A DNA stretch of 64,000 nucleotides from Carex sylvatica (Eukaryota; Streptophyta; Magnoliopsida; Poales; Cyperaceae): positions 62,001-126,000 of the forward strand of contig CAXKVR010000036.1 in NCBI GenBank assembly GCA_964058845.1, read 5' to 3'. Below are positions 11,438 to 22,410 of the stretch, piece after piece (within the stretch, counting starts at the first letter, position 1; the number at the start of each line of letters is the position of its first letter). The translations under genes and the position numbers were made by a program. The notes beneath the pieces were generated by a model that saw only the letters and a program-made list of their open reading frames with translations, made no database searches and was not told where the DNA came from.

Positions 11438-12604
11438 TTAAAGCTGATCAATACCCTCAATTGTTCCAGCATCAGCAAAGGCTCGGTGGAGGCCAGGAAT
11501 AGCAGGTTCATATGGCAGAACAAACTTCTCCACAAATTTCTTATCAGTTAGGTTTGCAAAAGTAACAAATGATAGATTTGCCACAGAAAGTCCTTTCGAC
11601 ATCAGAAGCTTTCTAACAGTATTCCGGGGAATCAGCCGGTTCTCCAAGCTTAACGTGAGCAAAAATGGATTTTGGATCACATACAACTTATCACAACCAG
11701 CTTCTTTGATCAGGAACTCCAATTTTGTACCAAGCAACTTCTCTTTTTTCTTCAACAACAAAGGGTATTTACTAATCAAAACTGCTACCTCCTCTGGTGA
11801 AAACCCAAGACTTCTCAAGTTATTTAACCTTGCATCTATGGTGCGTTGGCTCAGGCAATTAATAGCAATCAATGCTCCAACAAAAGATGCTGATGAACGA
11901 TCAATGCCTAACTCCTCAGCTCTCTCAGCTACCCTTTTAAGAAATTCAGGCTTAGATGAGAGCAATTTAGGACCTGACTTGATCAACCGGACAATTTGAC
12001 GGGTTGATAAACCACAATGCTCCCGAAGGAAAGATATGTTGGGCATGATAACATTTTCCAAGCTGCTAATAATTAGAGCACCCCTCCACACTTTGAGTAC
12101 CACAGAAAGATTCTCTACCGATCGAAGAACCCCCATCCAAAAGTTGATCTTTGACACAAAATTGCCCCGAAAAATAAAAGGGTTACGGGTCATAATACCC
12201 GAGATGTCTTCGACAGAGAAGCCAAGCTCTTGTAGCTTGGCAATGTTTGGTTTCCAATTCTTCTCCACATGAGAGTGAAGGATGCGAACGTCCTGAAACA
12301 CGGCGGTTCTTATGGCCAACTCGCTTATGCCGATCTCTCTCAGGAAACAGAGCACTGCATCGGGTTTATTGGAGGACTTGATGAGGCCTGGGAAACGTTG
12401 GGATGCTGTAAGTGCCTCGTTGGAGGAAAAACCGCACGATTGGATGAGGTACTCTACAGCGAAATGGGGATTTGGGGGCGAGGCTTGAGTGGGAGCGTTG
12501 GAGGAGGCGAGTGGTGTGCTCCGATTGAGAGGAAGAGATGAACGGAGGCAAGGGTTTCTCCAAAGGCGCAGATTGATAGTAGACATATCCATTGAGCTTG
12601 TCAA
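11438..12604 (-). CDS. mTERF family protein, copy C (388 aa)
   Basis: Intact single-exon mTERF gene. It has a Ser/Pro-rich N-terminus with NRSTPLASSNAPTQASPPN, then repeat phrases LREIGISELAIRTAV, LQELGFSVEDISGIM, LREHCGLSTRQIVRLI and LRSLGFSPEEVAVLIS, and the C-terminal LENRLIPRNTVRKLL and FADAGTIEGIDQL. It is the most divergent intact member of the cluster. It keeps the C-terminal ending of copy A, but its 5' flank is shared with copies D (inverted) and H (direct, 32862 onward). This mosaic pattern suggests exchange between copies. Role as for the family: an organellar nucleic-acid-binding helical-repeat protein, with partner unknown. An ATG at residue 5 (MDMSTINL) is an alternative start. 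Confidence 0.87.
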   Translation of the reverse strand: MTSSMDMSTINLRLWRNPCLRSSLPLNRSTPLASSNAPTQASPPNPHFAVEYLIQSCGFSSNEALTASQRFPGLIKSSNKPDAVLCFLREIGISELAIRTAVFQDVRILHSHVEKNWKPNIAKLQELGFSVEDISGIMTRNPFIFRGNFVSKINFWMGVLRSVENLSVVLKVWRGALIISSLENVIMPNISFLREHCGLSTRQIVRLIKSGPKLLSSKPEFLKRVAERAEELGIDRSSASFVGALIAINCLSQRTIDARLNNLRSLGFSPEEVAVLISKYPLLLKKKEKLLGTKLEFLIKEAGCDKLYVIQNPFLLTLSLENRLIPRNTVRKLLMSKGLSVANLSFVTFANLTDKKFVEKFVLPYEPAIPGLHRAFADAGTIEGIDQL

Positions 12605-13154
12605 GTGGATGGGGTTTTGTTTTATTTTTTATTTTTTATTTTTTATTGATGCGGTTATTCTGTAGGATAAGGGAATGACTATGAGGCGGCCCAAATTGAT
12701 AATTTCTTCTTCAAAAACAACTTCATCTGATCCTTTTCTGGGCCTTTGGGCCTTTCAATCCTGTCCCTTGTGATTGTTTGATTGATATTTAGTGAATTAT
12801 TTTAAGAGTTCTCATGCCAATAAATAAATACAATCCTGTTTCCTATTTATTTGATTCATTCTTCGTTTATTTTTATTTTCTTGAGGAAAATTGCAGAGAC
12901 ATGTACAATTTTTAGAATATGTCATGGCCAGATAGGAAAGGATAAACTGGAACATCTATGCTCAACATGGATTTTAAATAATTGTAGACATACACATTTT
13001 CACTAGTCTCGTTCATATTTTTCCATTGATTTATCCGGAGTTTGAACAAAATTTCAGTTTTTATAACTTTTTAGTATAATACTAGTCTAATATTTGGTGA
13101 CATGTATGCCATGAACATTGTCTAATCACTTTACAATATTTTCATACTTCGGAG

Positions 13155-13350
13155 GGAATTCACATTCTCTCAGGTTACCTGACTGAGTACAATTGAATTG
13201 GATGGTCCAAAATTGTTCTTTTTAACTTGATACGAATCTCAAAGCACAAAATAATACTGTCCTATCAGTCATTCCGAGCGAGAACCGAATGAAATTAAAT
13301 ATGAACCGTCCTTTTCAACTGTGTTGAATCAGATACTTGGGGGATACGGA
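13155..13350. repeat. foldback MITE copy (GGTTACCTGACTGAGTA family)
   Basis: The left arm contains TCTCAGGTTACCTGACTGAG. The right arm, read in reverse complement, reads as a variant ending in a similar CAGGTATCTGACTCAACACA phrase. Related copies are at 17747-17950 and 33410-33606. The copy at 33410-33606 occupies the paralogous position upstream of mTERF H, so this insertion predates that duplication. Confidence 0.6.
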
Positions 13351-13494
13351 TCCCTTCGAGATCTCTCAAACTTCGAGTGGATCATTACAAAATCTGGACC
13401 ATTCAAATCGTTTCTACACAAATCTCAAGGCACATAATCTGGACCAACTCAAAAGTTTCAGATATCTCAGACGGACTCGGCATAGAGCCTGCAT

Positions 13495-13740
13495 CCCCTC
13501 GATTGGGAGTCCACATCGTCTGCATTAACGCAAAAGAGAATCTTTTGAGTTAATAGATATGAATCGTCCGATTGTAAACGGAGCTCATCTGGTCTCTGCC
13601 TAAATCATAAGGGGTCTTGAATATTAGTGCGGATTTAATTTCCATGAATCTTAAAACCGATCGAATGGGACAAATGTACTAACTCAAAAGATTCATTTTT
13701 GCGTTAATGCAGACGATACGGATTCCTCGATTTTAAAAAT
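13495..13740. repeat. foldback MITE with TCTGCATTAACGCAAAA arms
   Basis: The left arm CGTCTGCATTAACGCAAAAG and the right arm TTTTTGCGTTAATGCAGACG are inverted copies, each extended by TCTTTTGAGTTA. The paralogous site upstream of mTERF H (about 33790) lacks this element, so it inserted after that duplication or was lost there. Confidence 0.6.
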
Positions 13741-14032
13741 CAAATGGCTTTAATTACTTTTTTATTTTTATCAATATAATCTATTAAAATAAATCAGATG
13801 TAATTAGAATCATTTGATTGATTTTGAACGATTCAGATTGAAGAATAGGAGGGTGCTCATTTTCTTAAGAAAAGGGAGCAGATTTGAATCTCCCAGTCAG
13901 CCAAAAGTAAATACTGTGCCTATGTTAGATGTAGGGGATCCATTTTAAGATTCGTGCACGATTAAAACTGGCAACACAGATCTCATTGTAATCAGTCAGG
14001 TATTGTACTCCATTTTGCGATTCCCTTGCAGC

Positions 14033-14932
14033 TAGAGGTGTTCATTGGGGTCTGATTTATTTGGTTTTGAACCGAACTGAATTAGTTTGGACTAAATGGT
14101 TCGTTTTTTTTCAGTTTAATGGTTTGGTTAGGTTTGATTTTTAAAATCGAATTATAACTTCGGTTCGATTCGGTTTGAAATTTTTTAAAATTGAAATAAT
14201 CGAACCGACTGAACTTTTATATATTATGAATTTCGTCCTGACCATCCCGATTTAATACCCCGATTTATTTCTTAATTAATTACTTTAAATAATTTGATGT
14301 ATTTCTTAATACTCCAGTTTATTTATTAATATACTTCAATTTATTATAAATCAATTGCTTTAAATAAAAAAAGAGAGGAGGGTACAAATGTTTTCATTTT
14401 TAAAAGCTTTAATAACTCAAATTATAAAACTGAAAGAGTCAAAATAAAATCGTTGAATATGATGTACATCATTTTATCTATGCATGTATAAAAAATTATG
14501 ACATTTTAACTTTATTTGATTGTCATCATGAGCTTGTAAAAAATGTACTAATGTGAATAATTTAGAGGCGTTGATTTTTCAACTTAATGATTCACATAAA
14601 AAAAATATTAAAATGTGATAATTTTTTATAAGCACATAGAGAAAATAACATAGATCACATCCAACAATTTTATTTTAACTTTTAAGTTTTAGATTTTGAA
14701 CTATTAAAGTTTTTAAAAATGGAGATATGATGGAGGCACAAAAATGGAGGCATTTGAATCCTCTTTATAAAAAAAATAATATATTTCGGTTTGAACCGAA
14801 TAAACTGAACAAACCAAAATAAAACTTTGATTCGGTTTGATTCAGTTTTATTTTTGAAACTAAATTATAACTTCGGCTTATCTAGTTCGATTCGGTTTCA
14901 ACCGAATCAAAACGAAACGATGAACACCCCTA
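14033..14932. mobile_element. non-autonomous hAT-type element with perfect 8-bp target duplication
   Basis: The ends TAGAGGTGTTCAT and ATGAACACCCCTA are inverted repeats with one mismatch. The element is flanked on both sides by CTTGCAGC (14025-14032 and 14933-14940), a perfect 8-bp duplication. Subterminal regions carry many GGTTCGATTCGG/CCGAATCAAA words. No transposase is present. The paralogous site near 34138-34150 reads CCTTGCAGCTATACC without the element, a direct empty-site proof of the insertion. Confidence 0.92.
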
Positions 14933-14940
14933 CTTGCAGC

Positions 14941-15734
14941 TATACTCCTTACAAGTAATCTACTTTACAATGTTTTTTTTTCGTCAACATGCGGTGTACT
15001 TTGAACAAATCACATATCTGTATTCAATAAAAATTGATAAATTGCCAATAAAATTTACAAACATTTATACTCACATAATATAAAGACAAAAAGTTAAAAA
15101 TATTGATAATAAAATATTTTATATGATAATCAATTATTAAGTAGGAGCATCGAAATATCCGAATTTTTTATTGTTAGCATATTAAAATGGACATAAATCA
15201 AAACACCCCAGATTTTGAGAAATTCTATTAATATTCAGGCTGCACAAGCAATTTGCGACCTTATTTAATGAGAACCGCACAGCCAGTTTGCAATCCAACC
15301 TCCTTTTCTTTTTAAGTAAACAGTTATTAATAATAAACAAATAAACTTTAGCCAAACTTTGAGATATGTGATATAGTCAGAAGACGCGAATTCTCTTAAA
15401 TCAAACTTTTATAATCAAACTTTGTTGACACAAATTTTAAGTATGAATGATCATGGTGTTGGTTAACAACAATAACAAAATGGTACTTAATTATAACAAG
15501 TTGACACAAATTTTGAGATATGTCAGACAATTAGAAGACTCGAATTTCTCTTAAATCAAAATTTATAATCAGACTTTATTGACACAAATTCCAAGAAAAA
15601 AAGAAAAAAATAAATTAAAACTGAATCGTAGATTGTCTGTGCAGACTCTAGTATTTGAGTCCGCTGATTGATAGTAAACAAATCCACTGAGATTCTCAAT
15701 TGGCGGTAGGAGTATGCAAGGGTTTATTTTCCCA
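14941..15734. other. A+T-rich spacer with a local tandem duplication
   Basis: No gene seen. A segment with ACACAAATTTTGAGATATGT and ATTCTCTTAAATCAAA occurs at about 15355-15430 and again at about 15500-15590 with small changes, a degenerate tandem duplication. Confidence 0.45.
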
Positions 15735-15912
15735 ATTTTGATCTGAAATCGTATTACCAAAGGTAACATAATATTTCTGTTTGGATCTGGACTGTCGAAT
15801 CAGAATCCGCACGACTATTAAAGCATCCCATGAGTTCAACGTTGGTCTGGATTCCTATCGGACAGCCGTATTTCCAAACAGAAATATTATGTTACCTCAG
15901 AGGGGATGAATT
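15735..15912. repeat. foldback MITE (GGTAACATAATATTTCTGTT arms)
   Basis: The left arm GGTAACATAATATTTCTGTT near 15759 and its reverse complement AACAGAAATATTATGTTACC near 15877 flank a spacer of under 100 bp. The ends resemble the GGTTACC family elsewhere in the cluster. It lies about 240 bp upstream of mTERF D. Confidence 0.6.
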
Positions 15913-16152
15913 CGTCCAGTTCACTTCCATCTCATTTTATTATTATGGCACTTTAGATTGTATTTATTAATGAAGTCATCGGCATGAGCACTCTTAAAAT
16001 AATTCACTAAAAATCAATCAAACAATTACAAGGTCACAAGGGACAGGATTGAAAGGTCATAAGTTATCAATTTGCACCGCCTCATACCCTTATTCATACA
16101 GAAAAACCGCATCAATAAAAGAAAACAAAACCCCATCCCCTTTGGAAGCTCA

Positions 16153-17310
16153 ATGGATATGGTTATGGTTATCCATCTGCACCTGTGGAGAATACACACC
16201 CCTCGCCTCTTTTCCATCCGTCCATCTCTTCCCCTCAATCGGAGCACAACACTTGCCTCCTCTAACGCTCCCACTCAAGCCTCACCCCCAAATACCCGCT
16301 ACACTGTACACTACCTTGTTCAATCCTGCGGTCTTTCCTCTGATGAGGCACTCAAAGCATCCCGGCTTATCCCGCACCTCAAGTCCCCTGATAACGCTGA
16401 TGCAGTGATCTGTTACCTTAGAGAAATTGGCCTAAGTGATTCAGACATAAGAAGAGTCGTGTTGCGGGATGCTCGCATCCTTTGCTCCAGAGTGGAGAAG
16501 AGCTTGAGACCAAACATCACCAAGCTCCAAGAGGTTGGCTTCTCTAATGAAGACATCTCAGGTATCATTTCCGCCAACCCTGCTCCGTTTCGGTTCAATA
16601 TTGTGTCAAAGATTGATTTCTGGATGGGGGTACTTGAATCGGTAGAGAATCTTTCTGTGGTTTTCAAAACAAGGGGGGCTGCGTTAATTGCTAGCAGCTT
16701 GGAAAATGTTATCATGCCCAACATATCTTTCCTTCGGGAGCATTGTGGTTTATCAACCCGTCAAATTGTCCGGGTGATCAGACAAATTCCTCAATTGATT
16801 TCATCTAGGCCTGAATATGTGAAAAGGGTAGTTGAGAGGATTGATGAGTTAGGCATTGATCGTTCATCAGTATCTTTTCTCGAAGCATTGATTAATGTCA
16901 GCTGGGTGAGCCAAGACTCAATAGATGCAAAGCTAAATAATTTGAGAAATATCGGGTTTTCACAAGAAGAGGTAGCGCATTTGATTTGTAAATTCCCTTC
17001 GATACTGAGTAGATCAGAGAAGTTGGTGGCCAGAAAAATGGAGTTCCTGATGAAAGAAGCTGGTTGTGATAAGTTGCATGTGATCCGAAATCCATTTTTG
17101 TTTTGTTGCAACTTGGAGAACCGGCTGATTCCCCGAAATATTGTTAGAAAGCTTTTGATGTTAAAAGGAATTCCTGTTCCAAAATTTGCTACCTTTGCAA
17201 AGCCAAGTGATGTGAAGTTTGTGGAGAAGTTCGTTCTGCCATATGAACATGTTATTCCTGGGCTCCATCGTGCCTTTGCTGATGCTGGAAGCACTGAAGC
17301 TATTAATTAG
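16153..17310 (+). CDS. mTERF family protein, copy D (385 aa)
   Basis: Intact single-exon mTERF gene, the only intact member on the plus strand. I chose the ATG at 16153 (MDMVMVIHLHLW) because copies C and H begin with the same MDM phrase. The frame is also open from 16072. Repeat phrases are LREIGLSDSDIRRVV, LQEVGFSNEDISGII, LREHCGLSTRQIVRVI and LRNIGFSQEEVAHLI, and the C-terminus is LENRLIPRNIVRKLL then FADAGSTEAIN. It is almost the same as copy H, but its 5' flank is an inverted copy of that of C (CTTTTATTGATGCGG phrase) and its 3' flank matches A and G. The Ser/Pro/Arg-rich first 50 residues are a likely organelle transit region. Confidence 0.88.
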   Translation: MDMVMVIHLHLWRIHTPRLFSIRPSLPLNRSTTLASSNAPTQASPPNTRYTVHYLVQSCGLSSDEALKASRLIPHLKSPDNADAVICYLREIGLSDSDIRRVVLRDARILCSRVEKSLRPNITKLQEVGFSNEDISGIISANPAPFRFNIVSKIDFWMGVLESVENLSVVFKTRGAALIASSLENVIMPNISFLREHCGLSTRQIVRVIRQIPQLISSRPEYVKRVVERIDELGIDRSSVSFLEALINVSWVSQDSIDAKLNNLRNIGFSQEEVAHLICKFPSILSRSEKLVARKMEFLMKEAGCDKLHVIRNPFLFCCNLENRLIPRNIVRKLLMLKGIPVPKFATFAKPSDVKFVEKFVLPYEHVIPGLHRAFADAGSTEAIN

Positions 17311-17746
17311 CTTTAAGAGTCCAAAACTAACTTTCTTATAAATTTTGTACACAAATCTATTTTAGATACTGCAATTTATTTATTTTTATTTGGCTAAATT
17401 TTGTATTACTTCTTTATAAATTTTTTAAGTCGGCACTACGTTGTAACAATATGTAACATTGTTGTCGACCATCACTTTTGTTAGATTTAGTTGTTAAATT
17501 GCTAACTACACATTACTTATTTACTCCAATTTAGTTGTGCTTTTATGAAATTGAGACTATTGGTTATTGTTCATGAACAACAAATAGATCAAATGATATA
17601 TATAGGATGACAATTCCTGGGAATATATGAATAATTTTATATAATTTTGGCTTTTAGATGGTAATCTGGCAAACACAATCTTAGACCATTCATACAGTTT
17701 GATGGCTGTGATTTAATCTTGCATGCTCGATTGGCTCCCTGAATTC
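17311..17746. other. mTERF D 3' flank
   Basis: Inverted relative of the 3' flanks of copies A and G, with shared phrases such as TGGTCGACAACAATGTTACA in reverse complement. No gene seen. Confidence 0.55.
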
Positions 17747-17950
17747 GTATCCCCTCAGGTTACCTGACTGAGTAGAATTGACTGACTGAGTAGAATTGAA
17801 TCGGACGGTCCAAAAATAATTTTTTTAACTTGGCATGCATTTCAAAGCACAAATAATACTGCCCCCCCTCACCCACTGGCTGAAATTAAATCTGGGCCAT
17901 CCATTTCAATTGTGTTGAGTTAGGTACCTGGAGGATACGGATCCTTACAT
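17747..17950. repeat. foldback MITE copy (GGTTACCTGACTGAGTA family)
   Basis: The left arm contains CAGGTTACCTGACTGAGTAG and has an internal 16-base tandem duplication (GACTGAGTAGAATTGA). The right arm reads GTTGAGTTAGGTACCTGGAG. Family copies are at 13155 and 33410. Confidence 0.6.
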
Positions 17951-18082
17951 CCTCTCTTCTCTGTCCTCTTACCCGCTGAGGTGGCATAATAAAATAAAAT
18001 TTATGAAACTTTTTATTTATTTGGTAAAAAAAGAAAAATATGAATATATTTTTTGCAATATAAAACGATAAATTATTTCATT

Positions 18083-19530
18083 CACTACTAGAATTTGAAT
18101 TATTTGCATGAGACAAAAAATGCTCATTTGCATGGGATACCCATGCAATTGACATCAATTACATGGGTAGCGCATGCAAATGAGTTCATACAGTTGACCT
18201 TCATGCTAATGACTCTTATTTGCATGGGGCCCATGCAGTTGATCAAATGCATGGGTGCGCAAACCTCTTTTGTATGGGCTAATTTTTGATGGCCCATGCA
18301 ATTAACTTCCCATACAATAAATTTAGTGCTCATGCAAATATACCCAAGCAATTGAACAATTATATGACTGCTAAATTACAAATATATTCGTGCAATATAT
18401 TTTCATAAATTATTTATTTAATAAATATATTCATGCATCAATATCTTAAATCATGAACACTTCAAAGAACTTAATCAATTCACAACAATTATTTCCAACC
18501 ATATATTATACATATTCATAGTGGTTTGTTTGATATCACAAATATTACAATCGTGTCATATCACGTTTAACCCAGAAACACACTTAGATCACATCAATAC
18601 AAACCACAAGGCAATACAAAAGATAATAAGTTAGTACTTGGTTTTATCCATAAGGTGAACTTCTCATCCTTCCTTGTCTTTCCAATTGTACCTCAATATA
18701 GATGAATCATGTAGATAAACCTGTACATCAAATTATGAAAAAATTCATTATGTACCTTGAATGCTATAGGTCTCGTGATAGCATTAACTTTATTTTAACC
18801 CAAAGTATTTCTATGAGATCTGTAATGAAAGAAGAAGCATTAATGCTAAACAATTCCAGCAAAGCTCATCACTAATGCATACCTGAATTCTGATTTGAAT
18901 TCTAATTTTAAATTCAGATAGCTTATCATAAATTGGACGTCTATATATCTTTATATTAAACATAATAGTCATCAAGGATTATATATGCCATGCTTACCCC
19001 CTTTATCATCATTAAAGCAGCAAAGTCGGTTGCATTTTTTTTACACTATCATGCTCCGTATATTAGGTTTGGTGCCCCATTTTGATAAGTAATTCACCAA
19101 GTACAAGATAATAACATATACAAAAATTATAAAAAGGAAAGCAAAAAGAAATGATGGAAGCTAACCATGCATACATCTCCTTTCATTCCACTTGCATTTA
19201 CTATACTACAGAAAAAAAATTAGAAATTATGTTAGTAACAGAGAAGAAAGGAGACATAAAAAATAACATTTAACTAAACATTAACTGTCACTACCAGATG
19301 TCGATTAAAGTATTACGGTGATCAACATCTCGGTTAGAGCGCGACGGTAAGTAAATCCGGTTGCTGTTGGAGTGCAGCGGTGGTCGAAGAAGCGAATCCC
19401 ATCGTGGAGTAAGATGAGAATTAGAATACTTGATTATATTTTATGAGAAAAAAAAAGTAATTTAAAAATTACGTCATTTGACTCATTGTAAATATGTTTT
19501 TTTATCAATGAAATTATTAGTTAGTATAAA
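18083..19530. mobile_element. CACTA-type element remnant with palindromic subterminal repeats
   Basis: CACTACTAGAATTTGAAT begins at 18083 directly after ATT. It is followed to about 18370 by many copies of TTGCATGGG and its complement CCCATGCAA, some as palindromes (for example TGCATGGGATACCCATGCA). Such end-plus-subterminal-repeat structure is typical of CACTA elements. The paralogous sequence at about 28796-28826 is uninterrupted at the matching ATT. I found no matching right end, so the right boundary (about 19530, where mTERF-spacer similarity resumes) is only inferred and part has been deleted. No transposase is recognised inside. Confidence 0.6.
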
Positions 19531-20487
19531 AACCACTAACCTTCAAAAAATTGCCATAATAACCTTCATAATCACAACCATAATAGAGTACTTCAAATTC
19601 AATTCAATAATGTTGAAAAAAAATAAAATAGAATTTTCAAAATAATCTAGAAGATTCAGATTCCATTTTACATGATAATAATTTTTACAAAGTAACATTA
19701 GTAATTAAAACCAATAATGGCTTGTGTGTTGGCCAGATTACAATCGACAAGTCAACATTTTATACAATTATTCATACCCTTCAGGAGATGCCTGGTTTAC
19801 CAATTTCCTTCTATTCTTGAGCTTGACATTTACAAAACAATGGTTTCAGGTAATCATTTTGTCACAAATTGAGCACTCCAATTGTACCATGGTGGTCGAT
19901 CTTAAACCCTAAACCGTAAACCCAATAACCAAAGTCATCAAATCAGATCACTACTGTTGTAACTAACAGTACTAAACAATTATATACACAATACTGATGG
20001 TTCACATAAAACATATTTCCAAATCATGACTAGACTAGCTTGCATGCCTAAACAACAAACAAATTAAGAAATCCTGATAGTGATAAGACTGTACCCTTAA
20101 GCCTGACCTCAAGTGTTGTCAGCCGTAATTTTTTTTTTAATCTATTTACTGTATCATGAACAATAGCGAACAGTTTCACCTTCATAAAAGCACAACACTA
20201 CGGATAAAAGATGAAGATTAAGTTTGAATCGCAGATTGGAGTCATCTCTACCAAAGATAAAAGTAATGTGTATTTGAAATTTACAAACTAAACCTTAACA
20301 AAACTGATGGTCAACAAACATTTTACATATTGTTACAAACTGGTGCCGACTTAAATTTTTTTATAAAGAACTAATAAAAAATCTAACCAAATAAAAAAGT
20401 AAATTCCAGTATCTAAGCCTACAATTGAAGATACTTTTTTTTTTTTTTTGTAAAAAGTCTGGTAGCAGTTGCCAATTAAAGATACTG
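19531..20487. other. mTERF E 3' flank, duplicated spacer
   Basis: 19530-19920 is an inverted copy of about 28320-28660. The remainder resembles the 3' flanks at 7400-8180 and 10930-11430. No separate gene seen. Confidence 0.55.
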
Positions 20488-21621
20488 TCAAAGATGATCA
20501 ATACCCTCAATTCTTCCAGTATCAGCATAGGCTCCGTGGAGCCCAGGAATAACATGGTCATATGGCAGAATAAACTTCTCCACAAACTTCTCATCACTTG
20601 GCTTTGCGGAAGTAGCAAATTTTATATTTGCCACAGGAAGTCCTTTTGAAACAAGGAGCTTTCTAACAATATTCCGTGGAATCAGCCGGTTCTCCAAGCT
20701 GCAACCCAAGAAAAGTGGAATTCGGATCACATGCAACTTATCACAACCAGCTTCTTTTATCAGGAACTCCATTTTTCTGGCCACCATCTTCTCTGTTTTA
20801 GTCAACAACGAAGTGAATTTACTAATCAAAAGTGCTACGTCCTCTTGTGAAAACCCGATATTTCTCAAATTATTCAGTTTTCCATCTATTGAGCTTTCGC
20901 TCACGCTGCCGACAGCAATCAATGCTTCGATAAAATATACTGATGAACGATCAATGCCTAACTCATCAACCCTCTCAACTACCCTTTTGACAAATTCATG
21001 CTTAGATGAGATCAATTGAGGACTTTCCCTGATCACCCGGAAAATTTCACGGGTAGATAAACCACAATTCTCCAGAAGGAAAGATAAGTTAGGCATGATA
21101 ACCTTTTCCAAGCTACTAGCAATTAGCGTAATCCCTCTGGCTTTGAAAACCACAGATAGTTCAGGCAGCTTGGAAAAGGTTATCATCCCCAACTTATCTT
21201 TGGCGAAGAGTTTGGAAAAGCTTGGATCCCCATCCAGAAATCAATCTTTGGCACAAAATTGAACTGAAACGGAGCAGAGTTGACGGAAATGATACCTGAG
21301 ATGTCTTCTATGGAGAAGCCGACCTCTTGGAGCTTGGCAATGTTTGGCCTCAAACTCTTTGCCAAACTGGAGCAAAGGATGCGAGCATCCCACTCCACGG
21401 CTTTTCTTATATTGTACTCGCTTAGGCCGATTTCCTCTCAGGAAACAGAGCACTGCATCAGCCTTATCAGGGGACTTGAGGTGCGGGATAAGCCGGGTTG
21501 CTCTGAGCGCCTCATCAGAGGAAAGGATGCACGATTGGACGAGGTACTGTACAGCAAAATGGGAAGAGATGGACGGAAGCAAGGGTTTGTAGTTTGTACA
21601 CAGGTGCAGACTGGTAGACAT
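20488..21621 (-). pseudogene. mTERF pseudogene, copy E (two frame disruptions)
   Basis: The start phrase MSTSLHLC, the repeats LQEVGFSIEDISGII, LLENCGLSTREIFRVI and LRNIGFSQEDVALLI, and the C-terminus LENRLIPRNIVRKLL then IDHL are all present. The reading is split over three frames. An extra G in AGAGGAAATCGG near 21432 breaks the frame after VLCFLR. Near 21165-21235 the expected stretch between DFWMG and LSVVFKARG is replaced by foreign sequence that ends the frame with SWG stop. That filler contains an inverted copy of the gene's own sequence at about 21080-21116. The N-terminal NAPTQASPPN block is missing, and a piece of it (GTGCTCCGATTGAGGGGAAG) lies displaced upstream at 21638-21657. Confidence 0.87.
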
Positions 21622-21657
21622 ATTCTCTCACAAGTGGTGTGCTCCGATTGAGGGGAA

Positions 21658-22154
21658 GAGATTCGTGTTTTCTGTTTTATTGTGGGCTTTTGGGCCTTTT
21701 CAATCTTCTCACGTGTGATTCATCGACGACTCTTGTCGACTAGAATCAGATTCACTTTCTGTAATTGAATATTTTGTTCTTTTAGGCTCATGATGAACAT
21801 AGCCACAATATTTATGAATTATAAATTAATTATATTATCAATTTAAAATATAAACTAAAAATTTTGAGATATAAATTAATTATAAAACTATATAATTAGA
21901 ATGAAAATTTGAAAATAAAATAAAATGACTCATGTAAAAAAATAAATAAAAATAAATAGATTTGTATTTAGCCGAATAAATATACAAATTTTCGCACGAA
22001 TAATTTTTATATATAAGTTACAAATTTTATTTATTTAGGAATTATAAATATGTCACTTGAAAATTTTATGTATATATATATACACTGTTTGATATTAAAC
22101 TATTCAGATTTTAAAAGTCGAATTATAAACACGTAATAATATTTGTACTACACT
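21658..22154. other. A+T-rich spacer
   Basis: After a short mTERF 5'-flank remnant (to about 21720) the sequence is simple A+T-rich DNA. No gene recognised. Confidence 0.5.
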
Positions 22155-22410
22155 GTAAAAAAAAAACAGAAAAAAACAGAACAAAAACACACAAAAAAAT
22201 AGAAAAAAAAACGGACCAGACCGCCCTTATCCAGACCGCCTGGCCCCAGAACCTGAGACAGGTACGGATATGAAACGGGTAGGGTAGAGTTTTGAAAAAA
22301 AATCCGTCTACCTGTGCCCGTTCTACCCGAATACCCGTCATACCCGTACCTGTTCTACCCGTTGCCCGTCACGGATTTACCCGTGTCCGGCCCGAGGTAC
22401 CCGGGAGCAA
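22155..22410. mobile_element. truncated hAT-like MITE, ACCCG family
   Basis: The sequence is filled with TACCCG/CGGGTA words and has A-rich tracts followed by CGGACCAGACCGCCC, closely resembling the interior and right end of the element at 42039-42567. The left end is missing and the right end (GGAGCAAAAC) is degenerate, so this is a 5'-truncated relic. Confidence 0.6.

Noticed and set aside
16413..17294. Long antisense open frames across the mTERF genes (also opposite the other copies)
   Set aside because: They recur opposite each mTERF copy as mirror frames of the real coding strand and have no independent features.
18095..18351. Met-Gly-His-rich open frames on both strands
   Set aside because: Produced by the repeated GCATGGG words of the CACTA-type end.
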